From the NCBI GenBank assembly GCA_018435665.1, contig JAHDND010000044.1, positions 1-44,932 on the forward strand: 44,932 nucleotides of DNA, read 5' to 3'. Shown piece after piece: positions 36,222 to 44,798 of the stretch; the stretch's first letter is position 1, and each line of letters opens with the position of its first letter. The notes under the pieces are model-generated. The model had not been told where the DNA came from and did no database searches. It saw nothing but the letters and a program-made list of their open reading frames with translations. Source of the stretch: Candidatus Thiosymbion sp. (GTDB lineage Bacteria; Pseudomonadota; Gammaproteobacteria; Chromatiales; Chromatiaceae). The position numbers and the translations under genes are program-made.

Positions 36222-37178
36222 TCAGGGGATGGCGACCAGGTTGAGCAGGCGGTTGATGAAGTCGTCGGTGGTGATGCCCTCCGCCTCGGCCTCGAAGGTG
36301 AGCAGCAGGCGGTGGCGGAGGATCTCCGGGGCCACCGCCTGGATGTGGTGGGGGGCGACGAAGGAGTCGCCGTCCAGCCAGGCGCGGGCCCGGGAACAGC
36401 GGGCCAGGGCGATACTAGCGCGGGGGGAGGCGCCGAAACGACACCAGCGACCCAGATCGGGGTCGTAGACCCGGGGGTTACGGGTCGCCTGCACCAGATC
36501 GACGATGTAGGCATTGAGCTTGGGATCGAGATAGAGGCTGGCCACGTCGCGGCGCATGGCGAACAGCTCCGCCTGGGTCAGCCGTTTGGGCGGCGCCCGA
36601 TGGGTCGTCTTCTGCTGGGCCAGGTCCAGCTCCAGGATCTTGAGCTCCTCGTCGCGGCTCGGGTAATCGACCACCGCCTCCATCAGGAAGCGGTCGAGCT
36701 GGGCCTCGGGCAGGTGGTAGGTGCCCTCCTGCTCCACCGGGTTCTGGGTGGCGAGGACCATGAACAGCTTGGGCAGGGGGTAGGTGCGCTGTCCGACGGT
36801 GATCTGCTGCTCGGCCATGGCCTCCAGCAGGGCGGACTGCACCTTGGCCGGGGCGCGGTTGACCTCGTCCGCCAGCAGGATGTTGTGGAAGAGGGGACCA
36901 GGGCGGAACTCGAACTCGCCCTTCTCGTGGCGATAGATGTCGGTGCCGATGAGGTCCGAGGGCAGCAGGTCGGGGGTGAACTGGACGCGGTGGAAGTCGC
37001 CCTCCAGGGACTCGGCCAGGGCCTTGACCGCCGTGGTCTTGGCCAGGCCCGGCATGCCCTCCACCAGCAGATGGCCGTCACTGAGCAGGCAGATGAGCAT
37101 GCTGTCGATGAAGCTATGCTGACCGATGATGCGCGAGGCGATATGGTCGCGGACGGGTTTGAGGTCGGCGGGGGTCAT
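36222..37178 (-). CDS. MoxR-family AAA+ ATPase
   Basis: The ATG at 37178 gives 318 residues, the family length; the open frame extends upstream but is not conserved. Motifs are IIGQHSFIDSMLICLLSDGH, Walker A in LLVEGMPGLAKTTAVKAL, PDLLPSDLIGTDIY, Walker B in ILLADEVNRAPAKVQSALLE, sensor 1 in VLATQNPVEQEGTYHLPEAQ and arginine/sensor-2 region RFGASPRASIALARC. MoxR ATPases act as chaperone-like partners for VWA-domain proteins, here BatA and BatB. It is the first gene of a seven-gene operon (moxR, DUF58, DUF4381, batA, batB, batC, batD). The 563-base region upstream, shared with typA, must hold its promoter. Confidence 0.93.
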   Translation of the reverse strand: MTPADLKPVRDHIASRIIGQHSFIDSMLICLLSDGHLLVEGMPGLAKTTAVKALAESLEGDFHRVQFTPDLLPSDLIGTDIYRHEKGEFEFRPGPLFHNILLADEVNRAPAKVQSALLEAMAEQQITVGQRTYPLPKLFMVLATQNPVEQEGTYHLPEAQLDRFLMEAVVDYPSRDEELKILELDLAQQKTTHRAPPKRLTQAELFAMRRDVASLYLDPKLNAYIVDLVQATRNPRVYDPDLGRWCRFGASPRASIALARCSRARAWLDGDSFVAPHHIQAVAPEILRHRLLLTFEAEAEGITTDDFINRLLNLVAIP

Positions 37179-37741
37179 GAGGCAGGGACTTCCGGGTTCA
37201 GACACGACGAACGGGTCCGCGCGCGGCGGACGACAGGGCTCTCGCAAGGCACCGGGTCCCGGGTCCTCCCCGGGTGGTTCTGATCTCACCTTGCCCCAGC
37301 GCCAAGGGCCGACGGGGGCAGGCCGCGCCGCGACGGCCATCGGTGCCTGGCCAGCGCTTCTGGCGCCGGTGCTCACGAAGAACCCAGGCCAGAACGCGAA
37401 GGCCCTAATCCTGACGACTTTGGCGTCATCTTGCAAGCCTAAGCGCGGATTGGGAATTTCCTGAAGAATCTAAATATTCCAATATGCTAATGCCGCCACC
37501 GGGCCCCCGTCGAGCTTCCGTCGCGCCCCGATCGGACCCCGATCGGGCTAACGTCGGGCTCCAGTGAACTCCAGTCGACAGCCCAATCAGGCCCCGTTGG
37601 GTCCCGACGCGCGTCCATGCCCCGCCCGAAAAGCGCTTCCGTTATACTGCGCCCCCCTTCCAGCCTGGCCCCGCGCGCCCAGTCCTGATCCCCCGTCCGC
37701 TGCCGGCCCCGCGCCGGTCACACCCCGAGAGCCGTCCGCCC
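37179..37741. other. Divergent intergenic region between moxR and typA
   Basis: No convincing gene is present in these 563 bases. A conspicuous AT-rich patch (about 37449-37492, including TAAATATTCCAATATGCTAA) stands out from the GC-rich surroundings and is a likely promoter area for one or both genes. Short direct repeats of CCCGATCGG occur at about 37533-37555. The side near typA holds a -10-like TATACT at 37643. Confidence 0.5.
37643..37648 (+). promoter_or_regulatory. Candidate -10 hexamer of typA
   Basis: TATACT in the context CCGTTATACTGCG lies about 94 bases before the typA GTG. No good -35 is found 16-18 bases upstream, so an activator or a different spacing would be needed. It is the best -10-like match near the gene. 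Confidence 0.4.
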
Positions 37742-39565
37742 GTGATCGAAAAACTCCGCAACATCGCCATCATCGCCCATGTCGACCATGGCAAGACCAC
37801 CCTGGTGGACAAGCTGCTTCAGCAGTCCGGCACCCTGGGGGAACGTTTCGGACCGGTGGAGCGGGTCATGGACTCCAACGACCTGGAGCGGGAACGGGGC
37901 ATCACCATCCTGGCCAAGAACACCGCCCTGCGCCTGACCCTGAACGGCGTCGAGTACCGCATCAACATCGTCGACACCCCCGGCCACGCCGACTTCGGCG
38001 GCGAGGTGGAGCGGGTGCTGTCCATGGTCGACTCGGTGCTGCTGCTGGTGGACGCCCAGGAAGGCCCCATGCCCCAGACCCGCTTCGTCACCCAGAAGGC
38101 CTTCAGCCACGGCCTGCGGCCCATCCTGGTGGTGAACAAGATCGACAAGCCCGGCGCCCGGCCGAGCTGGGTCATCGATCAGGTCTTCGAGCTCTTCGAC
38201 CGCCTGGGGGCCACCGACGAGCAGCTCGACTTCCCCATCGTCTACGCCTCCGCCGTCAACGGCTACGCCAGCCTGCGCGAGGACGTGACCGAGGGCGACA
38301 TGACCCCCCTCTTCCAGGCCATCATCGACCACTGCCCGGCACCGGAGGTCGATCTGGAGGGCCCCTTCCAGATGCAGGTCTCCACCCTGGACTACAGCAG
38401 CTTCGTCGGCGCCATCGCCCTGGGCCGCATTCAGCGTGGCACCGTCAAGCCCAACCAGCAGGTGGTCGTGGTCAAGCCCGACGGCAGCCGCCGCCGGGCC
38501 AAGATCGGCCTGGTCTATGGCTACCTGGGCCTGGAGCGCTATGAGGTCAAGCTGGCCGAGGCCGGGGACATCATCGCCATCACCGGCATCGAGGCCCCCA
38601 ACGTCTCCGACACCCTCTGCGACCCGGACCGGGTCGAGGCCCTGCCGCCCCTGGCGGTGGACGAGCCCACGGTGACCATGACCTTCCAGGTCAACAGCTC
38701 CCCCTTCGCCGGCCGCGAGGGCAAGTACCTGACCTCGCGCCAGCTCAAGGAGCGCCTGGAGCGCGAGTTGATCCACAACGTCGCCCTGCGTGTCGAGGAG
38801 GGCACCGACCCGGAGAAGTTCCGCGTCTCCGGCCGCGGCGAGCTGCACCTGTCCATCCTGCTGGAGAACATGCGCCGGGAAGGCTACGAACTGGCCGTCT
38901 CCCGCCCGGAGGTCATCTTCCGCGAGATCGACGGCGTCATCTGCGAGCCCTACGAGCAACTGACCGTGGACGTGGAGGAGACCAGCCAGGGCGCCATCAT
39001 GCAGGCCCTGGGCGAGCGCCGCGGCCAGCTCCAGGACATGGTCCCCGACGGCAAGGGCCGGGTGCGCCTGGACTACGAGATCCCCTCCCGCGGCCTCATC
39101 GGCTTTCAGACCGAGTTCATGACCCTGACCTCCGGCACCGGCCTCAAGTACCACGTCTTTGATCACTATGGCCCCGCCAACCCCGGCGGCATCGCCCCGC
39201 GGCGCAACGGCGCCATGATCTCCAACAGCCAGGGCAAGGTCCTGGGCTATGCCCTCTTCAACCTCCAGGAGCGCGGCCGCCTGCTGGTCAGCCCCGGCGA
39301 GGAGGTGTACGAGGGCCAGGTGGTCGGCATCCACGCCCGCGACAACGACCTCACCGTCAACCCCCTCAAGGCCAAGCAGCTCACCAACATCCGCGCCGCC
39401 GGCTCCGACGAGAACATCCTCCTCACCCCGCCCATCCGCTTCAGCCTGGAACAGGCCCTGGAGTTCATCGAGCACGACGAGTTGGTGGAGATCACCCCCA
39501 AGGCCATCCGCATCCGCAAGCGGCATCTCAAGGAGCATGAGCGCAAGCGAGCTGGACGGGAGTAA
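37742..39565 (+). CDS. typA: Translational GTPase TypA/BipA
   Basis: TypA is a ribosome-associated GTPase of the EF-G family needed for growth under stress and low temperature. The 607-residue length equals the E. coli protein. The GTG start is fixed by [20 protein letters not shown]1 is AHVDHGKT, G2 lies in the RERGITI region, G3 is [16 protein letters not shown], and G4 is [12 protein letters not shown]. The domain II/III and V segments are normal, and the C-terminal domain has the expected [18 protein letters not shown] region ([19 protein letters not shown]) and ends [15 protein letters not shown]. It is a single-gene transcript, followed by a strong hairpin at 39580. Confidence 0.98.
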   Translation: MIEKLRNIAIIAHVDHGKTTLVDKLLQQSGTLGERFGPVERVMDSNDLERERGITILAKNTALRLTLNGVEYRINIVDTPGHADFGGEVERVLSMVDSVLLLVDAQEGPMPQTRFVTQKAFSHGLRPILVVNKIDKPGARPSWVIDQVFELFDRLGATDEQLDFPIVYASAVNGYASLREDVTEGDMTPLFQAIIDHCPAPEVDLEGPFQMQVSTLDYSSFVGAIALGRIQRGTVKPNQQVVVVKPDGSRRRAKIGLVYGYLGLERYEVKLAEAGDIIAITGIEAPNVSDTLCDPDRVEALPPLAVDEPTVTMTFQVNSSPFAGREGKYLTSRQLKERLERELIHNVALRVEEGTDPEKFRVSGRGELHLSILLENMRREGYELAVSRPEVIFREIDGVICEPYEQLTVDVEETSQGAIMQALGERRGQLQDMVPDGKGRVRLDYEIPSRGLIGFQTEFMTLTSGTGLKYHVFDHYGPANPGGIAPRRNGAMISNSQGKVLGYALFNLQERGRLLVSPGEEVYEGQVVGIHARDNDLTVNPLKAKQLTNIRAAGSDENILLTPPIRFSLEQALEFIEHDELVEITPKAIRIRKRHLKEHERKRAGRE

Positions 39566-39579
39566 CGTCTTGCCGATGT

Positions 39580-39612
39580 CGGCTAATCTGGAAAGTGATT
39601 CCAGATTAGCCG
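39580..39612 (+). terminator. Long perfect hairpin after typA
   Basis: CGGCTAATCTGGAA and TTCCAGATTAGCCG form a perfect 14-bp stem with a 5-base loop, 14 bases past the typA stop. The following AAGTTTCG lacks a proper T-run, so termination may be weak or Rho-assisted, or the stem may protect the mRNA 3' end. No second copy is visible in the window. Confidence 0.6.
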
Positions 39613-39793
39613 AAGTTTCGCCTCAGATCGTTATGGGGCGGTCTGGGTGAGCGACAATGTGGTGTGACTCGCGCAGCCCTTTGGACGACAAGCTGATAAC
39701 CACCCGCCAGCACGGCCACCAGTATCTGCCCCAGAAACGGGAAGGTACCTGACCCCGCAGACACGCGGCGCACCTTTCATGCGGGGCGACAGG

Positions 39794-40699
39794 TCAGGAG
39801 GGGTGAACGCCGACGCTGATGGCCTCTTCAGCCTCCAGAAAATTCCGGACCTGAGCATGGAAGACTTCCGGCCACTCCACCATGGGCAGATGGCCGCAGT
39901 CCATGAGGAACACCGTCCGGCAGTCGGACAAGCGCTGGCCCAGGGCCTCCACGGCGGACACCGGGGCGATGGGATCGCGATCACCGCTGAGCAGAAGGAC
40001 GGGGGCGCGGACGCCATCGATGGCGGCCTTGAAGCGGGCGCTGTTGGCGCTGACGGCAATCTCCAGGGCGGAGAGGGGATCAGTGGTGAGGAAGTCCCGT
40101 ACCCCCTCCCGGACCAGGCCCGGATCCAGGGGCCACTGCCGCAGAAAAGGGGCCGCGATGGCGCGGCTCAGCATCGGATTGGCGCTGAGCCAATCCTGCC
40201 AGGGCCACCCCATCCCGGCCCAGGGGCGCGTCAGCATCAGCCAGGGGCGCCACCAGCTCAAGGCCAGGTTCCAGGCGCTGTGGGTATGGAGGAGGGCGTA
40301 ATGCTCCAGGTCATTCCGCACCAGCCCCAAGCTGGACAAGACCAGGCGGCGGACGCGCCGTGGCTGGCCGCTGGCCAGGTTGATAGCCACCACCACGCCA
40401 AAGGAGTGGCCCATGAGATCGAATTCGTCCAGGCCGGCACGGTCGGCATACTCCAGGGTCAAGGCCGCCAGCCCCTCGGGGGTGAGCGGGTCTTGCCGGG
40501 CCGGGGTGTCGCCATGTCCCGGGAGGTCAAGGGCATGCACCTCCCGCAGATCCGCCAGGGAGGACAGCGTCTCCTGCCAGTGATTGGAGGTGCCCCGCCA
40601 GCCGTGAATGAGGATCAGGGGGCTGCCACTCCCGCCCCGACGATACGCCACCGGGCCACAGGAAAGATCGATCGTCTGGGTGGGAAGGGTTACTGCCAT
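39794..40699 (-). CDS. Alpha/beta fold hydrolase
   Basis: The ATG at 40699 gives 301 residues; earlier in-frame ATGs (40753, 40789) are possible but the added sequence is not conserved. Oxyanion-hole region LILIHGWRGTSNHWQ, nucleophile elbow GHSFGVVVAIN with catalytic Ser, acid in LSGDRDPIAPVSAV and His in DCGHLPMVEWPEVF form a complete triad. A lid region (ALSWWRPWLMLTRPWAGMGW) is rich in Trp and probably helical. The substrate is unknown; epoxide, ester or C-C bond hydrolysis are all possible in this family. It stands alone, 235 bases after hipA on the same strand. Confidence 0.88.
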   Translation of the reverse strand: MAVTLPTQTIDLSCGPVAYRRGGSGSPLILIHGWRGTSNHWQETLSSLADLREVHALDLPGHGDTPARQDPLTPEGLAALTLEYADRAGLDEFDLMGHSFGVVVAINLASGQPRRVRRLVLSSLGLVRNDLEHYALLHTHSAWNLALSWWRPWLMLTRPWAGMGWPWQDWLSANPMLSRAIAAPFLRQWPLDPGLVREGVRDFLTTDPLSALEIAVSANSARFKAAIDGVRAPVLLLSGDRDPIAPVSAVEALGQRLSDCRTVFLMDCGHLPMVEWPEVFHAQVRNFLEAEEAISVGVHPS

Positions 40700-40808
40700 C
40701 GGAATAAGGTCCGGATCGAGGTTGAAGGGCGATCGAAGAGGAGAGGCTGGCATAGCGCCTGGCCTCCACAGCCCATGGCGCCCGCACACTGGCCGGTATT
40801 CATCCGCA

Positions 40809-40889
40809 GTGCCCCTGACGGGGCACCGAGGCCAACCACCGGAAAGCAGGCTACAACTGGGACCTGCCGCGAGTCACGCCGCGCGGCAG
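40809..40889 (-). terminator. Two hairpins downstream of hipA
   Basis: GTGCCCC/GGGGCAC (40809-40826) and CTGCCGCG/CGCGGCAG (arms 40864-40871 and 40882-40889) are perfect short stems in the 235-base gap between hipA and the hydrolase. Neither has a T-run on the minus strand. They may together slow or end hipA transcription. Confidence 0.35.
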
Positions 40890-40934
40890 GCGAAACGAGT
40901 TCGCGAATCTGGGGATGTGCAGAAAGGGGATTTT

Positions 40935-42176
40935 TCACCCGCTCTCAGTGCAGCGCTTCCTGCGCAGCTCGATGCCCGGCGCCAGGAGCTCCAGGTCCCG
41001 CGGCCTGACCCCATAGTCCAGAAACCGTTCGCGCCAGCCAGCCATGACGCTCGTCACCTTATCGCGGATCTGGCGGGCCTTGCGGGATGATAACCCGAAC
41101 GCGCTCGCCAGGGCCGCCAAGGCGGTGGCGCTGGGCTCGTATCCCGCGGGGCCAAAGTGCAAGACATGCTCGCCCCGTTGCGGCTCGTCGGGGGTCAGGT
41201 CGTAGGCCGGGGACAGGCGCCAGGCATGGTCCCGGTGCAGGAGGGAGAAGTTCTTCAGGTGATCGTCGGTATTGCCGATAAAGGCATTGAAGACCATCTG
41301 CCGGTAAAGGGCCGGCAGGTCGACCTCTGGCCGATCCGACAGGCGCCGGACCAGGTCGGCCAGGTCCGCATAGCCGAGTTGATACCAGCCATCCGCCCCC
41401 GCCAGGGTTTGCATGCTCAGCATGTGGCGGCGACCCTGATTCCCGCAGACATCGAAGCGCTCGATGATCAAGGCGGGGTGGCGGCCAAATTCGACCACCT
41501 GAAACGAGGGTATCTCCAGACCGGCGGCAGCCGCCAGGGCCAGGCAGGCCGCCTCTACCCGGACCAAATCGACGCGGTCACGATGGGAGCCAAGCTTGGC
41601 GATACAACTTGCCCCTTGATGCTCGACGATCAGCTTCGGCCTGGCGCCACCCGGCGAACTCGCCGCGCGGAACAGGGCGGCCAGGTCATCATCGGCGAGC
41701 TCCGCCGGGTTGAGGTCGTAGCGTTCCGCGGCCTCGATCAGGGCCAGGGTGTCGTGAGGCGTCGTAGGAGGTGCGGGTGGCGGGACATCATCACTGCCAG
41801 CGACCTGGTAGCTGAGGGCACCCAGCCCGTTCTGACCCAGGTAGAGCAGCAGGTGTGCGGGGTCCTGGTGCGAACGTGGCAACCGGTGGCGGCGGATCAA
41901 TAGACCGCGTCCCCAGGCATCGGGCAGCGAATCCTCGAAGACGCCATGGATACCGGCATGGGGGCGGTCGGCGGCGAAAATCCCCGATTTCAGGGGCAGA
42001 TGGATGGGGTCCAAGGCCAGCGCGAGGGCCTGGGGCTGTTCCAGGTAGCCAGGATCGTAGCGAAACTCGCCCTGTAGCCGCCCCCCACGCGTCGGGTCGG
42101 GTGCGGCAACGCGGATTTGGCCGGCACGCAGCCTGTCTCCATCAGGGGTGCGCCGCCAGACGTTCAGGGTAATCAT
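40935..42176 (-). CDS. hipA: HipA-family serine/threonine kinase toxin
   Basis: The 413-residue protein has a HipA N-terminal subdomain (TLNVWRRTPDGDRLRAGQI to GIFAADRPHAGIHGVFEDSL, in pieces), ATP-binding SPGGARPKLIV with the Lys, a catalytic loop FNAFIGNTDDHLKNFSLL with catalytic Asp and Asn, and a metal-binding LSPAYDLTP. In E. coli HipA phosphorylates glutamyl-tRNA synthetase; the target here is unknown. All kinase motifs are intact, so an active toxin is expected. Its ATG overlaps the hipB-like gene stop by 4 bases. The C-terminal half (about 340-413) is helical. Confidence 0.93.
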   Translation of the reverse strand: MITLNVWRRTPDGDRLRAGQIRVAAPDPTRGGRLQGEFRYDPGYLEQPQALALALDPIHLPLKSGIFAADRPHAGIHGVFEDSLPDAWGRGLLIRRHRLPRSHQDPAHLLLYLGQNGLGALSYQVAGSDDVPPPAPPTTPHDTLALIEAAERYDLNPAELADDDLAALFRAASSPGGARPKLIVEHQGASCIAKLGSHRDRVDLVRVEAACLALAAAAGLEIPSFQVVEFGRHPALIIERFDVCGNQGRRHMLSMQTLAGADGWYQLGYADLADLVRRLSDRPEVDLPALYRQMVFNAFIGNTDDHLKNFSLLHRDHAWRLSPAYDLTPDEPQRGEHVLHFGPAGYEPSATALAALASAFGLSSRKARQIRDKVTSVMAGWRERFLDYGVRPRDLELLAPGIELRRKRCTESG

Positions 42177-42460
42177 GGCTGGCGACGCGGGGCACGCTGG
42201 CGAGTCAGGTCGCGATCAAACAGGGATTCAGGGAACACAAGTTCCAGATCACCCAAGTCCCCGTAAAGGCGCAAGGCCCGCACCCAGGCGCCGATCTGCG
42301 CCGTCGGGTCCCCCTGTTCCAGCTTGCGGAAGGTCGGTAAGGACACGCCGATGCGGCTCGCGGCACGACTCTGGGGTTCCGCCGCCAAGAGGCGCCGCCG
42401 ACGCAGGCGCTCCCCCAGCCGGGCCAGGGCATCCTGTTCCTGCTGATTAACGGAAAACAT
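42173..42460 (-). CDS. HipB-like helix-turn-helix antitoxin
   Basis: This 95-residue protein has a Cro/C1-type helix-turn-helix at about 13-70 (LARLGERLRRRRLLAAEPQS, then RIGVSLPTFRKLEQGDPTA). The C-terminal tail (ELVFPESLFDRDLTRQRAPR) is basic. It lies directly upstream of hipA with ATGA overlap, the usual HipBA layout. A ribosome-binding AAAGGAAA is close before the ATG at 42460. Autorepression of the operon is expected from the family; no exact copy of the E. coli hip operator is visible upstream. Confidence 0.9.
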   Translation of the reverse strand: MFSVNQQEQDALARLGERLRRRRLLAAEPQSRAASRIGVSLPTFRKLEQGDPTAQIGAWVRALRLYGDLGDLELVFPESLFDRDLTRQRAPRRQP

Positions 42461-42578
42461 GATTTCCTTTAGAGGGTTTTTCGGTGGTTAAAGCAAGAGA
42501 AATTTTACATTGATTCTCCGACGCAAACTGATCCGGCGCAGCGGTGGCTTAACGCAAAAGGCACCAGCCCCGTCTTTC

Positions 42579-43559
42579 TTACACCAGCGCGGCCTGATAA
42601 TCAGAGGCGAACAGGGCGGCCTGACCGCCGGTGTGCCAGAACAGCACGCGGGCTGACTTGTCGAAAAAGCCCTGCCGAATCAGATCGATCAGACCCGCGG
42701 CGGCGCGGCCGGTGTAGACCGGGTCCAGCAGGATACCCTCAAGGCGGGCGAAGAGGGCGATGGCTTCACGCTCCGCCGCCGTCAGTACGCCGTAGCCGGC
42801 GGCGCAGTAGTCGTCGTTGACCCGGACGTCGGCATGGGAGAAGTCGATGCGCGGTCCCAGCTTCTCGCTGGCGGCGCTGGCCAGGCTGGCGACCTGCCGC
42901 TGGACCCAGGCCGCCGGGTGGTCATTGCTGATACCCAGCACCTGGCCGCCATAACCGAAGAGGCGCTGTCCCAGGACCAGGCCGGCATGGGTACCGCTGC
43001 TGGAGGTGCAGAAGACCATCCAGTCGAACTCCGCCCCCGCGACCGGCACCTGTTGCGCCAGGGCCTCCTCCACGGCAAAACAGTAGCCCATTGCCCCCGT
43101 GGGGCTACTGCCGCCCACCGGGATGACATAGGGCGCCCGACCCTGGGCCGCCAGTTCCTCGCCGGTGCGTTGCAGGACCTGGTCCCGGTCGGCACGGTCG
43201 GCCACCGGGACGATGTCCGCCCCCAGCAGCCGATCGAGCAGCAGGTTGCCGGTCGCCTCCGGGGGTGGGGGACCGGCGAGGACCAGGGTACAGTCCAGAC
43301 CGAAACGGGCGGCGGCCGCCGCCGTCTGGCGGCAATGATTGGACTGCCAGGCCCCCGCGGTCACCAGGGTGCGGGCCCCCTCGGCCTGGGCCGCGGCGAC
43401 CAGAAACTCCAGCTTGCGGGTCTTGTTACCCCCCAGGGCCAGACCGGTCTGGTCATCGCGCTTGATGAAGAGCCGCGGCCCGCCCAAGGCCGCGGACAAG
43501 CGCGGCAGGGGCTCGATGGGGGTGGGGAGATGGGCGAAGTGCAGTCGGGGGATGGTCAT
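42579..43559 (-). CDS. D-cysteine desulfhydrase family PLP enzyme
   Basis: The 326-residue protein is a fold-type II PLP enzyme of the D-cysteine desulfhydrase / ACC deaminase family. The pyridoxal Lys is in LALGGNKTRKLEF. Other segments are LFIKRDDQTG, TAGAWQSNHCRQTAAAAARF, PYVIPVGGSSPTGAMGYCFA, FCTSSSGTHAGL (phosphate-binding) and LDPVYTGRAAAGLIDL. Family members desulfhydrate D-cysteine or lyse L-cysteate (CuyA-type) or deaminate ACC; the sequence alone does not choose. It lies 20 bases after the AraC-type regulator gene on the same strand; AGG precedes its ATG at a suitable distance. A perfect 17-bp palindrome lies in the gap. Confidence 0.9.
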   Translation of the reverse strand: MTIPRLHFAHLPTPIEPLPRLSAALGGPRLFIKRDDQTGLALGGNKTRKLEFLVAAAQAEGARTLVTAGAWQSNHCRQTAAAAARFGLDCTLVLAGPPPPEATGNLLLDRLLGADIVPVADRADRDQVLQRTGEELAAQGRAPYVIPVGGSSPTGAMGYCFAVEEALAQQVPVAGAEFDWMVFCTSSSGTHAGLVLGQRLFGYGGQVLGISNDHPAAWVQRQVASLASAASEKLGPRIDFSHADVRVNDDYCAAGYGVLTAAEREAIALFARLEGILLDPVYTGRAAAGLIDLIRQGFFDKSARVLFWHTGGQAALFASDYQAALV

Positions 43560-43573
43560 GGGTTTACCTCGTT

Positions 43574-43590
43574 TGTCCGTTAAACGGACA
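43574..43590. promoter_or_regulatory. Perfect 17-bp palindrome spanning the AraC-gene stop
   Basis: TGTCCGTTAAACGGACA is a perfect inverted repeat with a single central base; the regulator's stop codon sits in its centre and the desulfhydrase-family ATG is 15 bases away. It could be an operator, an mRNA hairpin that stabilises or attenuates the downstream gene, or coincidence. It is not followed by a T-run. Confidence 0.45.
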
Positions 43591-44665
43591 CAGCCGCCGC
43601 GGCGGCCCGGCAGGCACTTGGCGTGATGCCCGTCGCCTGCTTGAAGGCCCGCGTAAAGGCGCTCGGTTGGGAAAAGTGCAGGGTAGCGGCGATCTCGCCG
43701 AGGGACATCCGGGACTCCTGAAGCAATTGCCGGGCGAGCTCACAACGTACTTCGTTCATGAGCCCTTGCAGGCTGGTGGCTTCCGCTGCGAGCCGGCGAA
43801 AGAGGGTACGCCGACTCACCCCCAGGAGGCTGGCGACGCGCTCCGTCGAAGGCATGCCGCCGACGATCAGTTCGATCAGGATCTGACGCACGACATCGGT
43901 GAAGGCATGGGGGCTCGCCGATCTCAGAAGGCCAATCCGTCGGGTCAACGCCTCCCTGACCTGAGGGTCCGCCCCCGGTATGGCTTGCTGGAGACAGCCC
44001 CGCGCAAACACCAGGGCGGACCGTCGCTGGTCGAAGCGCAAAGGTGCCCGGAAATAACTTTGGTAAGGGGTAAGGTTGGTGGGACGGGCATGGGCGAAGG
44101 TCACTTCCACCGCTGACCAGGCCGGCCCGCACAGCCCCCGCATGAGGTGCAGGCCAATGGCCAGCGCCCCGTCCATCACCTGGGCCGCGCCCGGCAGATC
44201 GCGGACATGGATGGTGTAGACCAGCTCCGCCAAGGTGGGGTTGCGCTGGATGAGCGTCAGGACCGCACCCCGGTCGTGTAGGTAAAAATGCAGTGACAGC
44301 AGACGCAGCCCCACCTCCACCGTGGGGGCCTGACAGGCCAGTTCGCCGATGAGCCCCAACACGTCGGCCGATGCCCGCTGACCGACCAGAAGGCCAAAGT
44401 GCGGGCATCCGGTCTGCCGGGCGCTCTCCGCCAACAACCGGCCGACCACCTCGAAGGGCAGGCGGTTGTCCTGATCGGCAAACAATTCCGGAAGAATGCC
44501 CACCCGCGCCAGCAGGGGGGCGGGATCAACGCCTAGTTGGCGCAACAGGTCGGGGATGCCGAGGATCGGGTGGACGCGCAAGTCCTCGACCCGCTGGTGT
44601 CGTCTGGTCCACCGCGGGGAATCCGTCAGGGAATTTATGGATACCAACCCAGTCGCCATCGTCAT
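43580..44665 (-). CDS. AraC-family transcriptional regulator
   Basis: The ATG at 44665 gives 361 residues; the frame is open up to 44791, but the extra part is not family-like. The N-terminal 240 residues form the arabinose-binding-like domain of the OruR/ArgR/XylS-like subset (ILGIPDLLRQLGVDPAPLLA near the start, then LHFYLHDRGAVLTLIQRNP). The C-terminal HTH pair is at about 265-355: STERVASLLGVSRRTLFRRL and MSLGEIAATLHFSQPSAFTR, then AFKQATGITPSACR, the AraC signature. It is transcribed toward the PLP enzyme and probably controls it in response to its substrate (inference). The IS5-type element begins 133 bases upstream of its ATG. Confidence 0.9.
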   Translation of the reverse strand: MTMATGLVSINSLTDSPRWTRRHQRVEDLRVHPILGIPDLLRQLGVDPAPLLARVGILPELFADQDNRLPFEVVGRLLAESARQTGCPHFGLLVGQRASADVLGLIGELACQAPTVEVGLRLLSLHFYLHDRGAVLTLIQRNPTLAELVYTIHVRDLPGAAQVMDGALAIGLHLMRGLCGPAWSAVEVTFAHARPTNLTPYQSYFRAPLRFDQRRSALVFARGCLQQAIPGADPQVREALTRRIGLLRSASPHAFTDVVRQILIELIVGGMPSTERVASLLGVSRRTLFRRLAAEATSLQGLMNEVRCELARQLLQESRMSLGEIAATLHFSQPSAFTRAFKQATGITPSACRAAAAAVSV

Positions 44666-44794
44666 GACCTCTCCGCGCCGCCAGAAACAGCCGCCCCAGC
44701 GGGAGGTTAACCGCGGGGGGTGGTTGCCTTTCGAGCCCAGGTGCTTGGCACTATATGTCAAGAACAGAGTAAATGCCTGTGCTAATTTCATTCC

Positions 44795-44798
44795 CTAG
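44795..44798. other. Probable target site of the IS5-type element (CTAG)
   Basis: The four bases CTAG directly precede the presumed terminal repeat starting GGAGACACTG. IS5-family elements often duplicate YTAR tetranucleotides, and CTAG fits. The partner copy would be outside the window, so duplication is not proven. Confidence 0.45.

Noticed and set aside
37718..39538. Minus-strand open frame of about 600 codons antisense to typA
   Set aside because: It mirrors the GC-rich typA gene; composition is Gly/Ala/Asp/Val-rich with no domain, and typA is certain.
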